Source: Stenotrophomonas maltophilia
GTDB taxonomy: Bacteria > Pseudomonadota > Gammaproteobacteria > Xanthomonadales > Xanthomonadaceae
Direction: 5' to 3'
DNA: 64,000 nucleotides
NCBI RefSeq assembly: GCF_002799245.1
Contig: NZ_NEQV01000001.1
Location: forward strand, 1,047,000 to 1,110,999
Below, piece after piece: positions 17,778 through 26,860 of this stretch; position 1 is the first letter of the stretch, and each line of letters begins with the position of its first letter. The notes below the pieces were generated by a model, which saw nothing but the letters and a program-made list of their open reading frames with translations, ran no database searches and was not told the DNA's origin. A program made the translations under genes and the position numbers.

Positions 17778-18704
17778 TCAGGGAAGGGACGAGGAAGCAC
17801 CCTCGATAGCCTGCCACGTGCGTCGGACGCCAGCCTCAAGATCGATTCGCGGATACCAGCCCAGCTGTTCGCGGGCCTGCGTAACATCCAACACGACAGC
17901 CTTGACGTCAAATGACCGCCCGGGCAGGTAGTCCACCTGCACAGGGATTCCGGTCACCCTGCGAATAGTATCGCAGAGGGCATTCAAGCTGCTGCCTGCG
18001 CCCGATCCGACATTGAAAACACTGTTCTTCCCCGAGTCAACGGCCATCATCGCCAGGTCGACCACGTCATCAATATAGACGTAGTCGCGGATGATCTCGC
18101 CGTCCCCCCATATCTGCACCCGCTGGCCAGCCAGCGCCTTGCCCAGGAAAACCGCGACGGCGCCCTGGATTCCTCCCAGTGCCTGCCCGGGACCATACGG
18201 GTTGGACGGCCGGATGATGACCGGATCAAGCCAGCCCTGCCGCTGGAACATGGCCAGGTACTGCTCGATGGCCACCTTGACGATGCCATAGGAAGAGATC
18301 GGCCGCAGCGCATGGCTCTCCGGCACGGGTACCCGCTCCGGGTTGCCATACACGGTGCCACCGGACGAGAAATAGCAGATGCGCCGGATGCCCTGCTCGC
18401 GCATCGATGCGAGCAGGGCGAGCGTGCCGAGCAGGTTGCCCTGGACGTCGGACTCCGGGTCGGCATCGGCGGTGCTGGGCACGGTACAGCTGGCAAGGTG
18501 GTAGACCGCGTCGACCCCTGAAAGCACACGCCGCAGCAACACCGGATCGTGGAAATCACCCATGTGATAGTCCACACCGGTCAAGTTCCTGTCCGCGCGT
18601 GGTGCGAAGCGGTCAAGGACCACGACGGTATCGCCGCGCCTGCTCAACGCCCGCACGAGGTGGGTGCCGATGAACCCGTTACCGCCGATGACCAGTGCCT
18701 TCAT
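17778..18704 (-). CDS. NAD-dependent sugar epimerase/dehydratase
   Basis: 308-residue extended SDR of the GalE/RmlB type. It begins MKALVIGGNGFIGTHLV (GxxGxxG), has VYHLASCTVPS, then SSGGTVYG, and the catalytic YGIVK (YxxxK) near residue 145, followed by IIRPSNPYGPGQ, a hallmark of UDP-sugar 4-epimerases. The product could be UDP-galactose, UDP-GalNAc or a related sugar for the O-unit; the sequence does not decide. The ATG is 4 nt downstream of the stop of the 1121-residue enzyme, so the genes are co-translated. Confidence 0.9.
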   Translation of the reverse strand: MKALVIGGNGFIGTHLVRALSRRGDTVVVLDRFAPRADRNLTGVDYHMGDFHDPVLLRRVLSGVDAVYHLASCTVPSTADADPESDVQGNLLGTLALLASMREQGIRRICYFSSGGTVYGNPERVPVPESHALRPISSYGIVKVAIEQYLAMFQRQGWLDPVIIRPSNPYGPGQALGGIQGAVAVFLGKALAGQRVQIWGDGEIIRDYVYIDDVVDLAMMAVDSGKNSVFNVGSGAGSSLNALCDTIRRVTGIPVQVDYLPGRSFDVKAVVLDVTQAREQLGWYPRIDLEAGVRRTWQAIEGASSSLP

Positions 18705-18708
18705 GCGA

Positions 18709-21700
18709 TCACTCCGTCACTGCTGGACCGTCGTGCAGACCGAATTGCGCCCTGAGCTTGCCTTCATAACCCGCAGCCGCGGCGCGTGTCGCAGCGCTGA
18801 GCGGGAACAACCGCTCGGCATGGGCGTGCAGGCGGCGGATCTCGTCCAGATGCCCCTGCGCCTTGGAGCCCAGCGTTACGCTGTTCCCATGGCGACGGTG
18901 CTTGTTCAGCGCCTCGGCATTGAAACTCAGGCCACCTTCGCGCAACAGCAGCAGGTAGACCAGCCAATCTCCCGCGATGCGGAACTGGGTGACCTCCTCG
19001 ATATGGGCCTGCATCACCCTCAACAACGGCTCGCGACGGAACAGCACGGCGCTGACATTGGGCAGGGTGTTCTTCACGGCAAGGCCAGCCTCGACTTCCT
19101 CTGCCCCCTGGGCAGAGTAACTGCTGCACCAGCGTTCACGCGAAAGGTCGTTCGTGTAGTCCAGGTAATCGGCAGCCATGACATCGCCGAACTCATCAAT
19201 CTGCTCGGACTGCGAATAGGCAAGCACCGAGCGCGGATTGGCCTCCAGCAGATCAACCAGTGAGCCCAGGAAGCCCGGCTTTGACAGGTCATCGGCTTCA
19301 GCGATCCACACATACTCGCCCCGCGCCAGGCTGATCCCCTTCATCCACTGGCGGAACACCGAGCCGCTGTTGGCCGCAGAAGCTTCCAGCCGTGGCTCAG
19401 GGTCCAGTTTCGGCCACAGCCGCTCCAGTTCGCCCAGGCTGCCATCGGAAGATGCGTCGTCAAGGATGATCACCTCGTAAAGCGGGAACTCCTGTCCATA
19501 GATCGAGGCAAGACGCTGCTCAAGGTAATGAGCGTAGTTGTAGTTCGGCACGATGACCGACACGCGCGGAATGCGATGTCCCGCCATTTCGAGCAGATCG
19601 AGCAGATAGGCGCGGAATGAGAAGTCGGCATTGACCAGGCGGCGTCCTGCACGGCCCGTGGTCACCTGCAGCTCCTGATCGTCGATCAGTTGCGCCAGCG
19701 CGGCGCCATAGGCCGTGGCATCCAGGGCCGGCACCACCACTCCACTGTGATGCTCTGCAACCAGGTCCGCACCACCACCCGTGCCGGCAAAAGCCACCAC
19801 CGGAAGCTCTACGGACAAGGCTTCCAGCACCACTGACGGGAAGGGATCCTCCCGCGAAGCCAGCGCATAGACGTCGGAACCGGCGTAGTAATCATCCGTA
19901 TCGAAATCCAGGCCCACAAAGTGGAAGCGCTCGGTCATGCCATGCCGCGCCAGGGTCTTTGCCGCTGATTCACAGGCGGCTTCGTCACGATGGCCGACCC
20001 AGACGACGTGCACATCGGCACGCTGCGCAAACGCGCTGGTGAATGCCTCGGCCAGCAGATCGACACCCTTGCGCGCATCGGCATAGCCGACAGACAGCAC
20101 GATCCTGGTGGCCGGTTCCAGGCCGAGCCGCTTGCGCAGGGCCAGGCGCGCTGCGCTGCGATCCTGGCGACCACGGTGACGATTGGCTGCGAAAAGCCCC
20201 TGCGGCAACTTGGTCACCTTGCCGCGCCCTGCGTCGTCCAGATACGGCTGCAATCCATCGCGGACAGCATCGGACGCAACGACGATACGGCGGGCAACAC
20301 GCGAGATATCCGCCAATGCCGGCTGCAGTCCGTAGCTCTCGATCACTCCGGGCAGCTCGTGGATCATGGAAACCACGGTCAGGCCCGCCTGGTCCAGGGC
20401 CTCGACGATGCGACCACTGACCGCAGTGTTGGCCAGCACCGAGCGGATACCCAGCTGCCGCAGCTCGAGAGCCAGGGCGGCAGCGTCCCGATCACCCAGG
20501 AGGTGGACGGTGGCGCACTCTTCGAACTGGGAACGCAGCCTTCCGTCTTCAAGCAGGACCACATGCACGTCCAGGTCCAGCCCGGCAGCCATCTTCCTGG
20601 CCATGTTCAGCGCAAGATACTGTGCGCCATGAGGATGCGCGTCATGTGATACCAGCGCGATGCGCGCACGGCCTGTGCCGGCCGTTGCGTTGCGCGTGGC
20701 CTGCAGGAAGGCATAGCCGTAGTGGCGATCAGGCTCAAGGTGCGCACCTTCGGCCCATTCGTTCCACGCATTGATGAATACAACACTCTCGCCACGGACC
20801 GGATGGGCGAGAGCGAATTCACCGGCCGATTCAAGCCAGCGCTGGTACTCGTCTGGCGAGGAGTGGGCGAAGGTGTAGCCCCGGCCTGGCTTGCGCGCTT
20901 CATTGTCCCAACGCGGCGTAACCCCCTTGAATAGCGGGTAGTCCTCGGCGGGCCACTCACGGGAGCGCTTGGCCATCTCGCGGTAGTCGACCACGTAGCC
21001 TTCGTAGCGCGGATTGGCGATGTCCAGGGTGTGGTTGATGCTGGGCAGGTTGCGGGCAACCTTGTGCGGCGGGAACTCCAGTGCAGCATCAAAGCCGTAG
21101 GTCCGCGGGTCATCCACGTCGAACTGCACCATGGCGATGAACAGCTCACCCAGGCCGTGCTCGCGCGCATACGCGCGCCAGGTCTCGAGCGAACTGCGCG
21201 CGTCAGGGAGCAGCGAAGGCCGGTAGATGATCAGCAGCGGCCGTCCATCAATGCGGATGTAGCGGGCATCGGACAGGTAGGGCATGGCGTCGCGGATGAA
21301 CGCCAGATCATTGTCAGCCGTGTAGTTCTGTCCAATCAGAACGTCATTCTCATGACCATCCCAACGTCGGGTCCAGTTTTCATTGGCCCAGCAGATGCAG
21401 AACGGCAGGTCGATTTCCGGGTGCTCCAGCAGCTGATCGACCGGCCGTTCCATCAAGCGATGGCCAGAGAACCAGTAATGGTGGAAGCAGAAACCATGCA
21501 GACCGTAAAGCTTGGCCAGTTCGGCCTGGCGCTTGAGCACATCGATCAGGCGCAGATCGTAGAAACCCAGCTCGCCCGGCAGATGGGGCTGGCGATGTCC
21601 GGCAAACTGGGGCACGGCCTTGCTGACGTTGGTCCACTCGGTGAACCCACGTCCCCACCAAGCGTCGTTCTCCGCAAACGGATGGAACTGCGGAAGATAG

Positions 21701-22074
21701 AACGCAATGGACTTGAAGCGCAGGGTTGCCGGCGGTTGCAGCGCCGGCGACAACTCGACGTACTCCGGGCCGCGGACGCCCGCCGCAGCATCCACTGCGC
21801 CAGCGTAAAGACGCGCTACGGCCGGCACCTTGACGCCCTCGGCGACCAGGGTTGCGGTTGCCGGCGGCGGCGATTTGGCGAAGGTTTCAGCGGACAACCG
21901 CTGCCCAGCGCCCAGTGCCCGCCAGCGGCGGTACGCGTTGGTATTGGCGAATGCGAAACTGAAATTGCGGAACAGGAAGTCCTTCAGTGCCAGTCGGGCA
22001 TTCCAGCCGGGCACAGCCATGTAGATGCGCCTGGCGAACGCTCCGAGCTTGCCGCCGTTGTGATTCTGATGCAT
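18709..22074 (-). CDS. Three-module enzyme: WbsX/GH99-like domain + GT4 + GT2 glycosyltransferase
   Basis: 1121 residues. Residues about 115-470 form a WbsX-type GH99-like domain: FYLPQFHPF, WWGRGFTEWTNV, FCICWANENWTRRWDG and the closing NAWNEWAEGAHLEPD. Residues about 475-825 are a GT-B family 4 transferase: SHDAHPHGAQYLA, VLSVGYADARKGVDLL, and EDPFPSVVLEA, an E-x7-E nucleotide-sugar site. Residues about 835-1110 are a GT-A family 2 transferase: VSVIVPNYNYAHYLEQ, DDASSDGS and an acidic metal site in WIAEADD. It probably adds two or more residues of the O-antigen repeat; the GH99-like part may be catalytic or may scaffold. The stop is 4 nt before the epimerase start, and its own start is 4 nt after the coiled-coil methyltransferase stop. 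Confidence 0.9.
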   Translation of the reverse strand: MHQNHNGGKLGAFARRIYMAVPGWNARLALKDFLFRNFSFAFANTNAYRRWRALGAGQRLSAETFAKSPPPATATLVAEGVKVPAVARLYAGAVDAAAGVRGPEYVELSPALQPPATLRFKSIAFYLPQFHPFAENDAWWGRGFTEWTNVSKAVPQFAGHRQPHLPGELGFYDLRLIDVLKRQAELAKLYGLHGFCFHHYWFSGHRLMERPVDQLLEHPEIDLPFCICWANENWTRRWDGHENDVLIGQNYTADNDLAFIRDAMPYLSDARYIRIDGRPLLIIYRPSLLPDARSSLETWRAYAREHGLGELFIAMVQFDVDDPRTYGFDAALEFPPHKVARNLPSINHTLDIANPRYEGYVVDYREMAKRSREWPAEDYPLFKGVTPRWDNEARKPGRGYTFAHSSPDEYQRWLESAGEFALAHPVRGESVVFINAWNEWAEGAHLEPDRHYGYAFLQATRNATAGTGRARIALVSHDAHPHGAQYLALNMARKMAAGLDLDVHVVLLEDGRLRSQFEECATVHLLGDRDAAALALELRQLGIRSVLANTAVSGRIVEALDQAGLTVVSMIHELPGVIESYGLQPALADISRVARRIVVASDAVRDGLQPYLDDAGRGKVTKLPQGLFAANRHRGRQDRSAARLALRKRLGLEPATRIVLSVGYADARKGVDLLAEAFTSAFAQRADVHVVWVGHRDEAACESAAKTLARHGMTERFHFVGLDFDTDDYYAGSDVYALASREDPFPSVVLEALSVELPVVAFAGTGGGADLVAEHHSGVVVPALDATAYGAALAQLIDDQELQVTTGRAGRRLVNADFSFRAYLLDLLEMAGHRIPRVSVIVPNYNYAHYLEQRLASIYGQEFPLYEVIILDDASSDGSLGELERLWPKLDPEPRLEASAANSGSVFRQWMKGISLARGEYVWIAEADDLSKPGFLGSLVDLLEANPRSVLAYSQSEQIDEFGDVMAADYLDYTNDLSRERWCSSYSAQGAEEVEAGLAVKNTLPNVSAVLFRREPLLRVMQAHIEEVTQFRIAGDWLVYLLLLREGGLSFNAEALNKHRRHGNSVTLGSKAQGHLDEIRRLHAHAERLFPLSAATRAAAAGYEGKLRAQFGLHDGPAVTE

Positions 22075-22077
22075 CTG

Positions 22078-23253
22078 TTACAGGTGCCTCCGTGCGCTAC
22101 CGGTCAATCGGCGTAGCCAGCCAGTGTACCGCCAACTGCGAGACTCCTTCAGCAGTTGGACCTCATGTTCCCGCTGCTCGCCAATCAAGCGCTGCTCGGT
22201 GACAGCCAGCTGCAGCTGCTGGACCTGCTCGCGATCTTCATTGTGCTGCGCCACCAGGCGCGCCAGTTCATCGCGAAGCGCCCCTTCGCCGGCGAACTGG
22301 GTAAGCAGGGTCTGCTGCGATGTCGCCAGCAGGCCTTCCAGATGCCGCACCTGCTCGCCGACTTCCCGCAACGCCTCGTGCTGCCGCGACAGCTGGCGCA
22401 GAAACTCATCGTGCGACTGGTCGTCGGTCTTTGCCTGCAGCACAGCCACCTGGTGATCGGCGCTGCTGACCCGCTCGAGCAGGTGGACGCCGTAGAACGT
22501 CGCAGCATCCAGCCCATGAACCTTCATCTCATAGAAGCTGGATTCTGCTTCCGGCAGCTCTCCATCACTGGCCAAGATGAGGTCGTAGAGGGGGCGGCTC
22601 AGTCCCCGCTCGCTCTCGCTGCTGTCCGGACCCGTCCCAAGGATTGAATCAAAGGCAGCCTTGCCCTCCGCAATGAGCAGGGAGCCATGCACCACGCGCT
22701 GCGAGTAGATCTGGACGGCGCTGAAATGGCGGCCAGCCAGAGCGAGCAGCTCCTCACGGAAGAGCTCCTTTACATGGTACGGATTGGAGTATCCCGGCTC
22801 GATGGAGTAGTACTGCTTGTTCGGGCTCGACAGCACCAGCAGGCCGCCTGGACGCAGGACGCGACGAATCTCGGACAGCATTTCCTCATGCTGGTCGTGA
22901 TGCTCGATGGTTTCGAAGCTGACAACTACATCGAACGAGTCATCCGGCAACGGCAACGAGGCAGCGGACGCTTCCACGAACTCCAGCGAACCACGTGCGT
23001 ACTTGCCCTGCGCATGGGCAACGGCCTCAGCCGAGATGTCCACACCCACCACTGACGACGCAGCGTTGGACAGAATGCGGCTGCCATAGCCTTCGCCACA
23101 GGCGACATCGAGCACCCGCTTGCCTTGACAGAAGCGCGAGGCAAAGTGATACCGATGCAGGTGCTCGAAGGCGATCTGGCCAGCCACTTCGGGCATGAAG
23201 CGCTCGCCGGTGAACTCCAGATCGTTGGTTTGTACGTCAGTCTGCGATGTCAT
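22078..23253 (-). CDS. SAM methyltransferase with long C-terminal coiled coil (WbdD-like layout)
   Basis: 391 residues. Residues about 15-210 are a class I methyltransferase: FTGERFMPE, VLDVACGEGYGSRIL (motif I), FDVVVSFETIEHHDQ and VLRPGGLLVLSSPN. Residues about 255-375 are rich in Gln, Glu and Leu in heptad-like order and predicted as a long coiled coil, ending in SWRYTGWLRRL, a tail motif common in glycan enzymes. In E. coli O9a/O8 systems WbdD caps the chain by methylation and its coiled coil sets chain length before export by Wzm-Wzt. This gene is adjacent to wzt with a C-terminal carbohydrate-binding domain, so the same role is plausible. No kinase domain is present. Confidence 0.85.
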   Translation of the reverse strand: MTSQTDVQTNDLEFTGERFMPEVAGQIAFEHLHRYHFASRFCQGKRVLDVACGEGYGSRILSNAASSVVGVDISAEAVAHAQGKYARGSLEFVEASAASLPLPDDSFDVVVSFETIEHHDQHEEMLSEIRRVLRPGGLLVLSSPNKQYYSIEPGYSNPYHVKELFREELLALAGRHFSAVQIYSQRVVHGSLLIAEGKAAFDSILGTGPDSSESERGLSRPLYDLILASDGELPEAESSFYEMKVHGLDAATFYGVHLLERVSSADHQVAVLQAKTDDQSHDEFLRQLSRQHEALREVGEQVRHLEGLLATSQQTLLTQFAGEGALRDELARLVAQHNEDREQVQQLQLAVTEQRLIGEQREHEVQLLKESRSWRYTGWLRRLTGSARRHL

Positions 23254-23308
23254 TGGGCATCTCGCTCATCGGTGGAGTGCAGGATGCCGCTCGGCACCCA
23301 CACCAAGA

Positions 23309-24721
23309 TCATTCGGCAACGGCATCTTCCGCTTCCACGGCAAGATGTACGCGCTGCATGGGGGCGCCGAACATGCCCAGGCAGATGCCCTTTGCGTGTA
23401 CATGGAAGGCCAGGGCGTCGTGCAGCCAATGGTGCTGCACGTGGCGTTCCTGGTTGCCATCGGCGATTGCAGCACTAAGTGTGTAGTCACCTTCGCGCAG
23501 CACGGGCATGCGGAAATCAAACGCAGCGGTCAGGACCTCGCCCGGTGCAACCAGCGGAGGGGGTTCCGCCGAAGCAACGTACGTGTTGTCGGCGAACAAG
23601 GTCTGCCCCAGGCGATCATAGACCTCGAAGCCGATGATGGGCGATGCCAACGCCACCTGGGTCCGGCATCGGATCTGCAGCCGCACCGCTTCACCGCCGA
23701 TCACCCATGCCAGCGGCCGATTGCTGGCGTCAACGAAACTGACCGATTCAATCTGCGCTCCTCCCAGTCCGAATCCGTTCTCACGATTGAATTCGAACAG
23801 CCGGACATCAACCCGCTGTGCGCTGGCGTTGATCAGGTCCTGGCGGAAATCACGCGGCGCCATGGCCATCGGACCCGGCTCATTGGCGGGTGCCGGCCTC
23901 ACGCCTTCGGCGGTTTCCGCAGCGATCGCTGCCGGCGCTGGGCCAGCAGCCGCCATCTCCACCGCATACAGGTCTTCCAGGTACTTGGCCGTGACCTCTT
24001 TCGGGGAACCGTCGGCAACGACCTTGCCCTGCGAAAGCCAGATCACCCGGTCACACAGATTGATGACGGCAGCGGTGTCATGGGAGACAAACACCACCGT
24101 GCCATTCTTCATGAATTCGCGCAGGAACCGCATGCACTTCTGCACGAAGAAGGCATCACCGACGCTCAGGGCCTCGTCGATGACCAGGATGTCGGCCTCG
24201 ACATGGGCAATCACAGCGAACGCCAGGCGAACGAACATGCCGCTGGAATAGGTTTTGACCGGCTGATCGATGAACTCGCCGATGTCGGCGAATTCGACGA
24301 TCGAGTCGTACTTCTCGCGCAGCCGATCTTCAGACAGCCCCAGCAGCGAACCATTGAAAAACACGTTTTCGCGGCCGGTGAATTCAGGGTTGAAGCCCGC
24401 GCCCAACTCCAGCAGAGGGGCGACCCGGCCATCGACCAGGATCTGCCCGGCACTCGGTGACAGCGTGCCGCTGAGCAACTGCAGCAACGTGGACTTGCCC
24501 GAGCCATTACGGCCGATGATTCCGACGGTTTCACCCTTGCGGATGCTGAAGGAGACGTCATCGAGCGCACTGAACCGGCGCCCTGAAGACTCACGCCGAC
24601 GCCCCAGCATGCTGGCTGCCTGATTGAACAGGGCTGCCTTCAGCCGCTGCTGCGGAGAAGCGTAGATCTCATAGTGCTTGGACACACCATCGACCTTCAA
24701 TGCGATCGGGTCAGATGACAT
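23309..24721 (-). CDS. wzt: O-antigen ABC exporter ATPase with C-terminal glycan-binding domain
   Basis: 470 residues. The nucleotide-binding domain spans about 5-250: Walker A GRNGSGKST, signature TYSSGM in the degenerate form usual for polysaccharide exporters, Walker B ADILVIDEALSVGD, and the switch His in FVSHD. A linker rich in Ala and Pro (residues about 250-285) leads to a C-terminal beta domain of some 180 residues like the Wzt-C module, which in E. coli O8/O9a recognises the capped glycan. The ATG at 24721 overlaps the wzm end by 11 nt; longer in-frame starts lie inside wzm and are rejected. It powers export of undecaprenyl-linked O-polysaccharide across the inner membrane. Confidence 0.95.
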   Translation of the reverse strand: MSSDPIALKVDGVSKHYEIYASPQQRLKAALFNQAASMLGRRRESSGRRFSALDDVSFSIRKGETVGIIGRNGSGKSTLLQLLSGTLSPSAGQILVDGRVAPLLELGAGFNPEFTGRENVFFNGSLLGLSEDRLREKYDSIVEFADIGEFIDQPVKTYSSGMFVRLAFAVIAHVEADILVIDEALSVGDAFFVQKCMRFLREFMKNGTVVFVSHDTAAVINLCDRVIWLSQGKVVADGSPKEVTAKYLEDLYAVEMAAAGPAPAAIAAETAEGVRPAPANEPGPMAMAPRDFRQDLINASAQRVDVRLFEFNRENGFGLGGAQIESVSFVDASNRPLAWVIGGEAVRLQIRCRTQVALASPIIGFEVYDRLGQTLFADNTYVASAEPPPLVAPGEVLTAAFDFRMPVLREGDYTLSAAIADGNQERHVQHHWLHDALAFHVHAKGICLGMFGAPMQRVHLAVEAEDAVAE

Positions 24722-25568
24722 CGGCGAATCCATCCCGCGACTTCTGGAAGAAGAAATAGCCGACATAGGCGACGGCCAAGCCAATGAGGGAACCGATCAG
24801 CAGGTTCGAGATGGACGGAAGCTCGCCGAACATCAGGACCTTGCGCGCCGACTCAAGCACGCCGGTAAGCGGATTCATCTCGATCAGCGGCCTGTATTTC
24901 GGCGGAATTGAATCCAGCGCATAGAACACCGGCGACAGGAACAGCAGCAGCGTGGACAGCGTGCCCGTGATCTGGACGATGTCCCTGAAATAGACCCCCA
25001 GCGCCGACAGGAACCAGGACACACCCAGGCAGCCCAACAGCAAGGGAATCATCACGACCGGGAACAGCACCGCCGTCCAGGGCAGCGGAACACCCATGCA
25101 GATTTGGGCGATGGTCAGGACCAACCAGCTGATGCCTGCGTGGAAGACGGCAGAACCGACGGTCACCCAGGCGTAGATTTCCAGTGGGAAGACCATCTTC
25201 TTGACGTAGTTGGCGTTGCCGGTGATCAGACCCGGGGAGCGGTTGATGCACTCGGCCAGCAGGCCGTGCACGATGAGGCCGGAAAACAGGATCAGCGCGA
25301 AGCCGCCGCTCGTATCGAAGTCCTTCCACTTCGCCTTGAACACGACCGAGAAGACGAACGTGTACAGGACCAGCATGATCAACGGCGTGATGAATGACCA
25401 CGCCAGGCCAGCGAATGAGCCACGATATCGGCCGACGATCTCCCGCTGGATGAGCCGGAAAATGAGGTGGCGATGGCGGATGGGCGTGGACACGAAGCCC
25501 ACCAGAGGGTTCCGCCTTGAAGAAGCGTACGGTCGCAATCCTCCCGTTGTGCTCACCGGGTCGGTCAT
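24711..25568 (-). CDS. wzm: O-antigen ABC exporter permease
   Basis: 285 residues with six hydrophobic segments. The N-terminal amphipathic stretch RHRHLIFRLIQREIVGRYRGSFAGLAWSF is the ABC-2 polysaccharide export signature seen in Wzm and KpsM. It forms the membrane channel with Wzt. Its ATG at 25568 overlaps the metB TGA (25565-25567), and its C-terminal codons overlap the wzt start by 11 nt, so metB, wzm and wzt are translationally linked. An ABC exporter means the O-chain is finished in the cytoplasm; no wzx, wzy or wzz gene is visible in this window. Confidence 0.95.
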   Translation of the reverse strand: MTDPVSTTGGLRPYASSRRNPLVGFVSTPIRHRHLIFRLIQREIVGRYRGSFAGLAWSFITPLIMLVLYTFVFSVVFKAKWKDFDTSGGFALILFSGLIVHGLLAECINRSPGLITGNANYVKKMVFPLEIYAWVTVGSAVFHAGISWLVLTIAQICMGVPLPWTAVLFPVVMIPLLLGCLGVSWFLSALGVYFRDIVQITGTLSTLLLFLSPVFYALDSIPPKYRPLIEMNPLTGVLESARKVLMFGELPSISNLLIGSLIGLAVAYVGYFFFQKSRDGFADVI

Positions 25569-26737
25569 TGAAGCGCCCTCTCCAGATCCACCTGCAGATC
25601 CCCCAGTTCTTCCACACCCACGCTCAGCCGCACCAGCGCATCGCTGATGCCCAGCTGCTCGCGGCGCGCGACCGGGATCGACGCGTGCGTCATCACCGCC
25701 GGATGGTTCACCAGGCTTTCCACGCCGCCCAGCGACTCGGCCAGGGTGAACAGCTCGGTCTTCTCGCAGAAGCGCTTGGCCGCCTCGAACCCACCCTTGA
25801 GCACGATCGAGACGATGCCGCCGTAGCCGGCCATCTGCCGGCCGGCCAGTTCATGCTGCGGGTGCGAGGGCAGGCCCGGGTAGATCACCTTCTCCACCGC
25901 CGGGTGCTTGTCCAGCCATTGGGCCAGCGCCAGCGCGTTGGCGCAGTGCGCCTTCATGCGCAGCGGCAGGGTCTTCAGGCCACGCAGGGCCAGGAAGCTG
26001 TCGAACGGGCCCTGCACGCCACCCACCGAGTTCTGCAGGAAGGCCATCTGCTCGGCCAGTTCGGCGTCGTCGCCGACCACGACCATGCCACCGACCATGT
26101 CCGAGTGGCCATTGAGGTACTTGGTGGCCGAATGCAGGACCAGGTCCGCGCCCAGTTCCAGCGGACGCTGCAGCATCGGCGAGGCGAAGGTGTTGTCGAC
26201 CACCACGATCAGGCCATGGCGCTTGGCAATGGCGGCGACCGCAGCGATGTCGACGATCTTCAGCATCGGGTTGGTCGGGGTCTCGATCCACACCATCTTC
26301 GTCTTCGACGTGATGGAGGCTTCGAATGCAGCCAGATCGGTCAGGTCGACGAAGCTGAAATCCAGCCCGGCGGTACGGCGGCGCACGCGCTCGAACAGGC
26401 GGAAGCTGCCGCCGTAGATGTCGTCCATCGCCACCACGTGGCTGCCGGCGTCCAACAGCTCGATCACGGTCGAGCTGGCTGCCATGCCCGAGGCGAAGGC
26501 GAAGCCGCGGGTACCACCTTCCAGCGAGGCCACGCAGCGCTCATAGGCAAAGCGGGTCGGATTGTGGGTACGCGAGTACTCGAAGCCCTGATGCTCGCCC
26601 GGGCTGGACTGGGCATAGGTCGAGGTGGCGTAGATCGGCGGCATCACCGCGCCGGTGCTGGGGTCGGGCGACTGGCCGCCATGAATGGCCAGCGTGGCCA
26701 GGGCCAGCGCGCGGTCAGGCGAAGAGGAGTTGGACAT
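25565..26737 (-). CDS. metB: Cystathionine gamma-synthase/gamma-lyase family PLP enzyme
   Basis: 390 residues, Cys/Met metabolism PLP-dependent family. Visible landmarks are YSRTHNPTR near residue 55, FASGMAAS near 82, ETPTNPML near 155 and the cofactor lysine in HSATKYLNGHSD near 205. Family members act as cystathionine gamma-synthase, gamma-lyase or beta-lyase, and sequence alone separates them poorly; the locus position is that of metB in Xanthomonas. The downstream partner, cystathionine beta-synthase, lies 123 nt upstream in transcription order. Its stop overlaps the wzm start, so expression of O-antigen export may depend on this sulfur-metabolism gene. Confidence 0.88.
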   Translation of the reverse strand: MSNSSSPDRALALATLAIHGGQSPDPSTGAVMPPIYATSTYAQSSPGEHQGFEYSRTHNPTRFAYERCVASLEGGTRGFAFASGMAASSTVIELLDAGSHVVAMDDIYGGSFRLFERVRRRTAGLDFSFVDLTDLAAFEASITSKTKMVWIETPTNPMLKIVDIAAVAAIAKRHGLIVVVDNTFASPMLQRPLELGADLVLHSATKYLNGHSDMVGGMVVVGDDAELAEQMAFLQNSVGGVQGPFDSFLALRGLKTLPLRMKAHCANALALAQWLDKHPAVEKVIYPGLPSHPQHELAGRQMAGYGGIVSIVLKGGFEAAKRFCEKTELFTLAESLGGVESLVNHPAVMTHASIPVARREQLGISDALVRLSVGVEELGDLQVDLERALQ

Positions 26738-26860
26738 GTCGTTTCCTGAATGGCGCCGACGCGCGGCGCCGTCAAAGGATCGGGAGTCTATCAGCGCCGC
26801 CTTAACAGGCTTTGACGCAAATAAACCGGAATTCAGCGGCTATCTGCAGCGATCAGCGGC

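Noticed and set aside
18709..22074. Frameshifted or fused gene
   Set aside because: The frame is uninterrupted and all three modules keep their key motifs with reasonable linkers.
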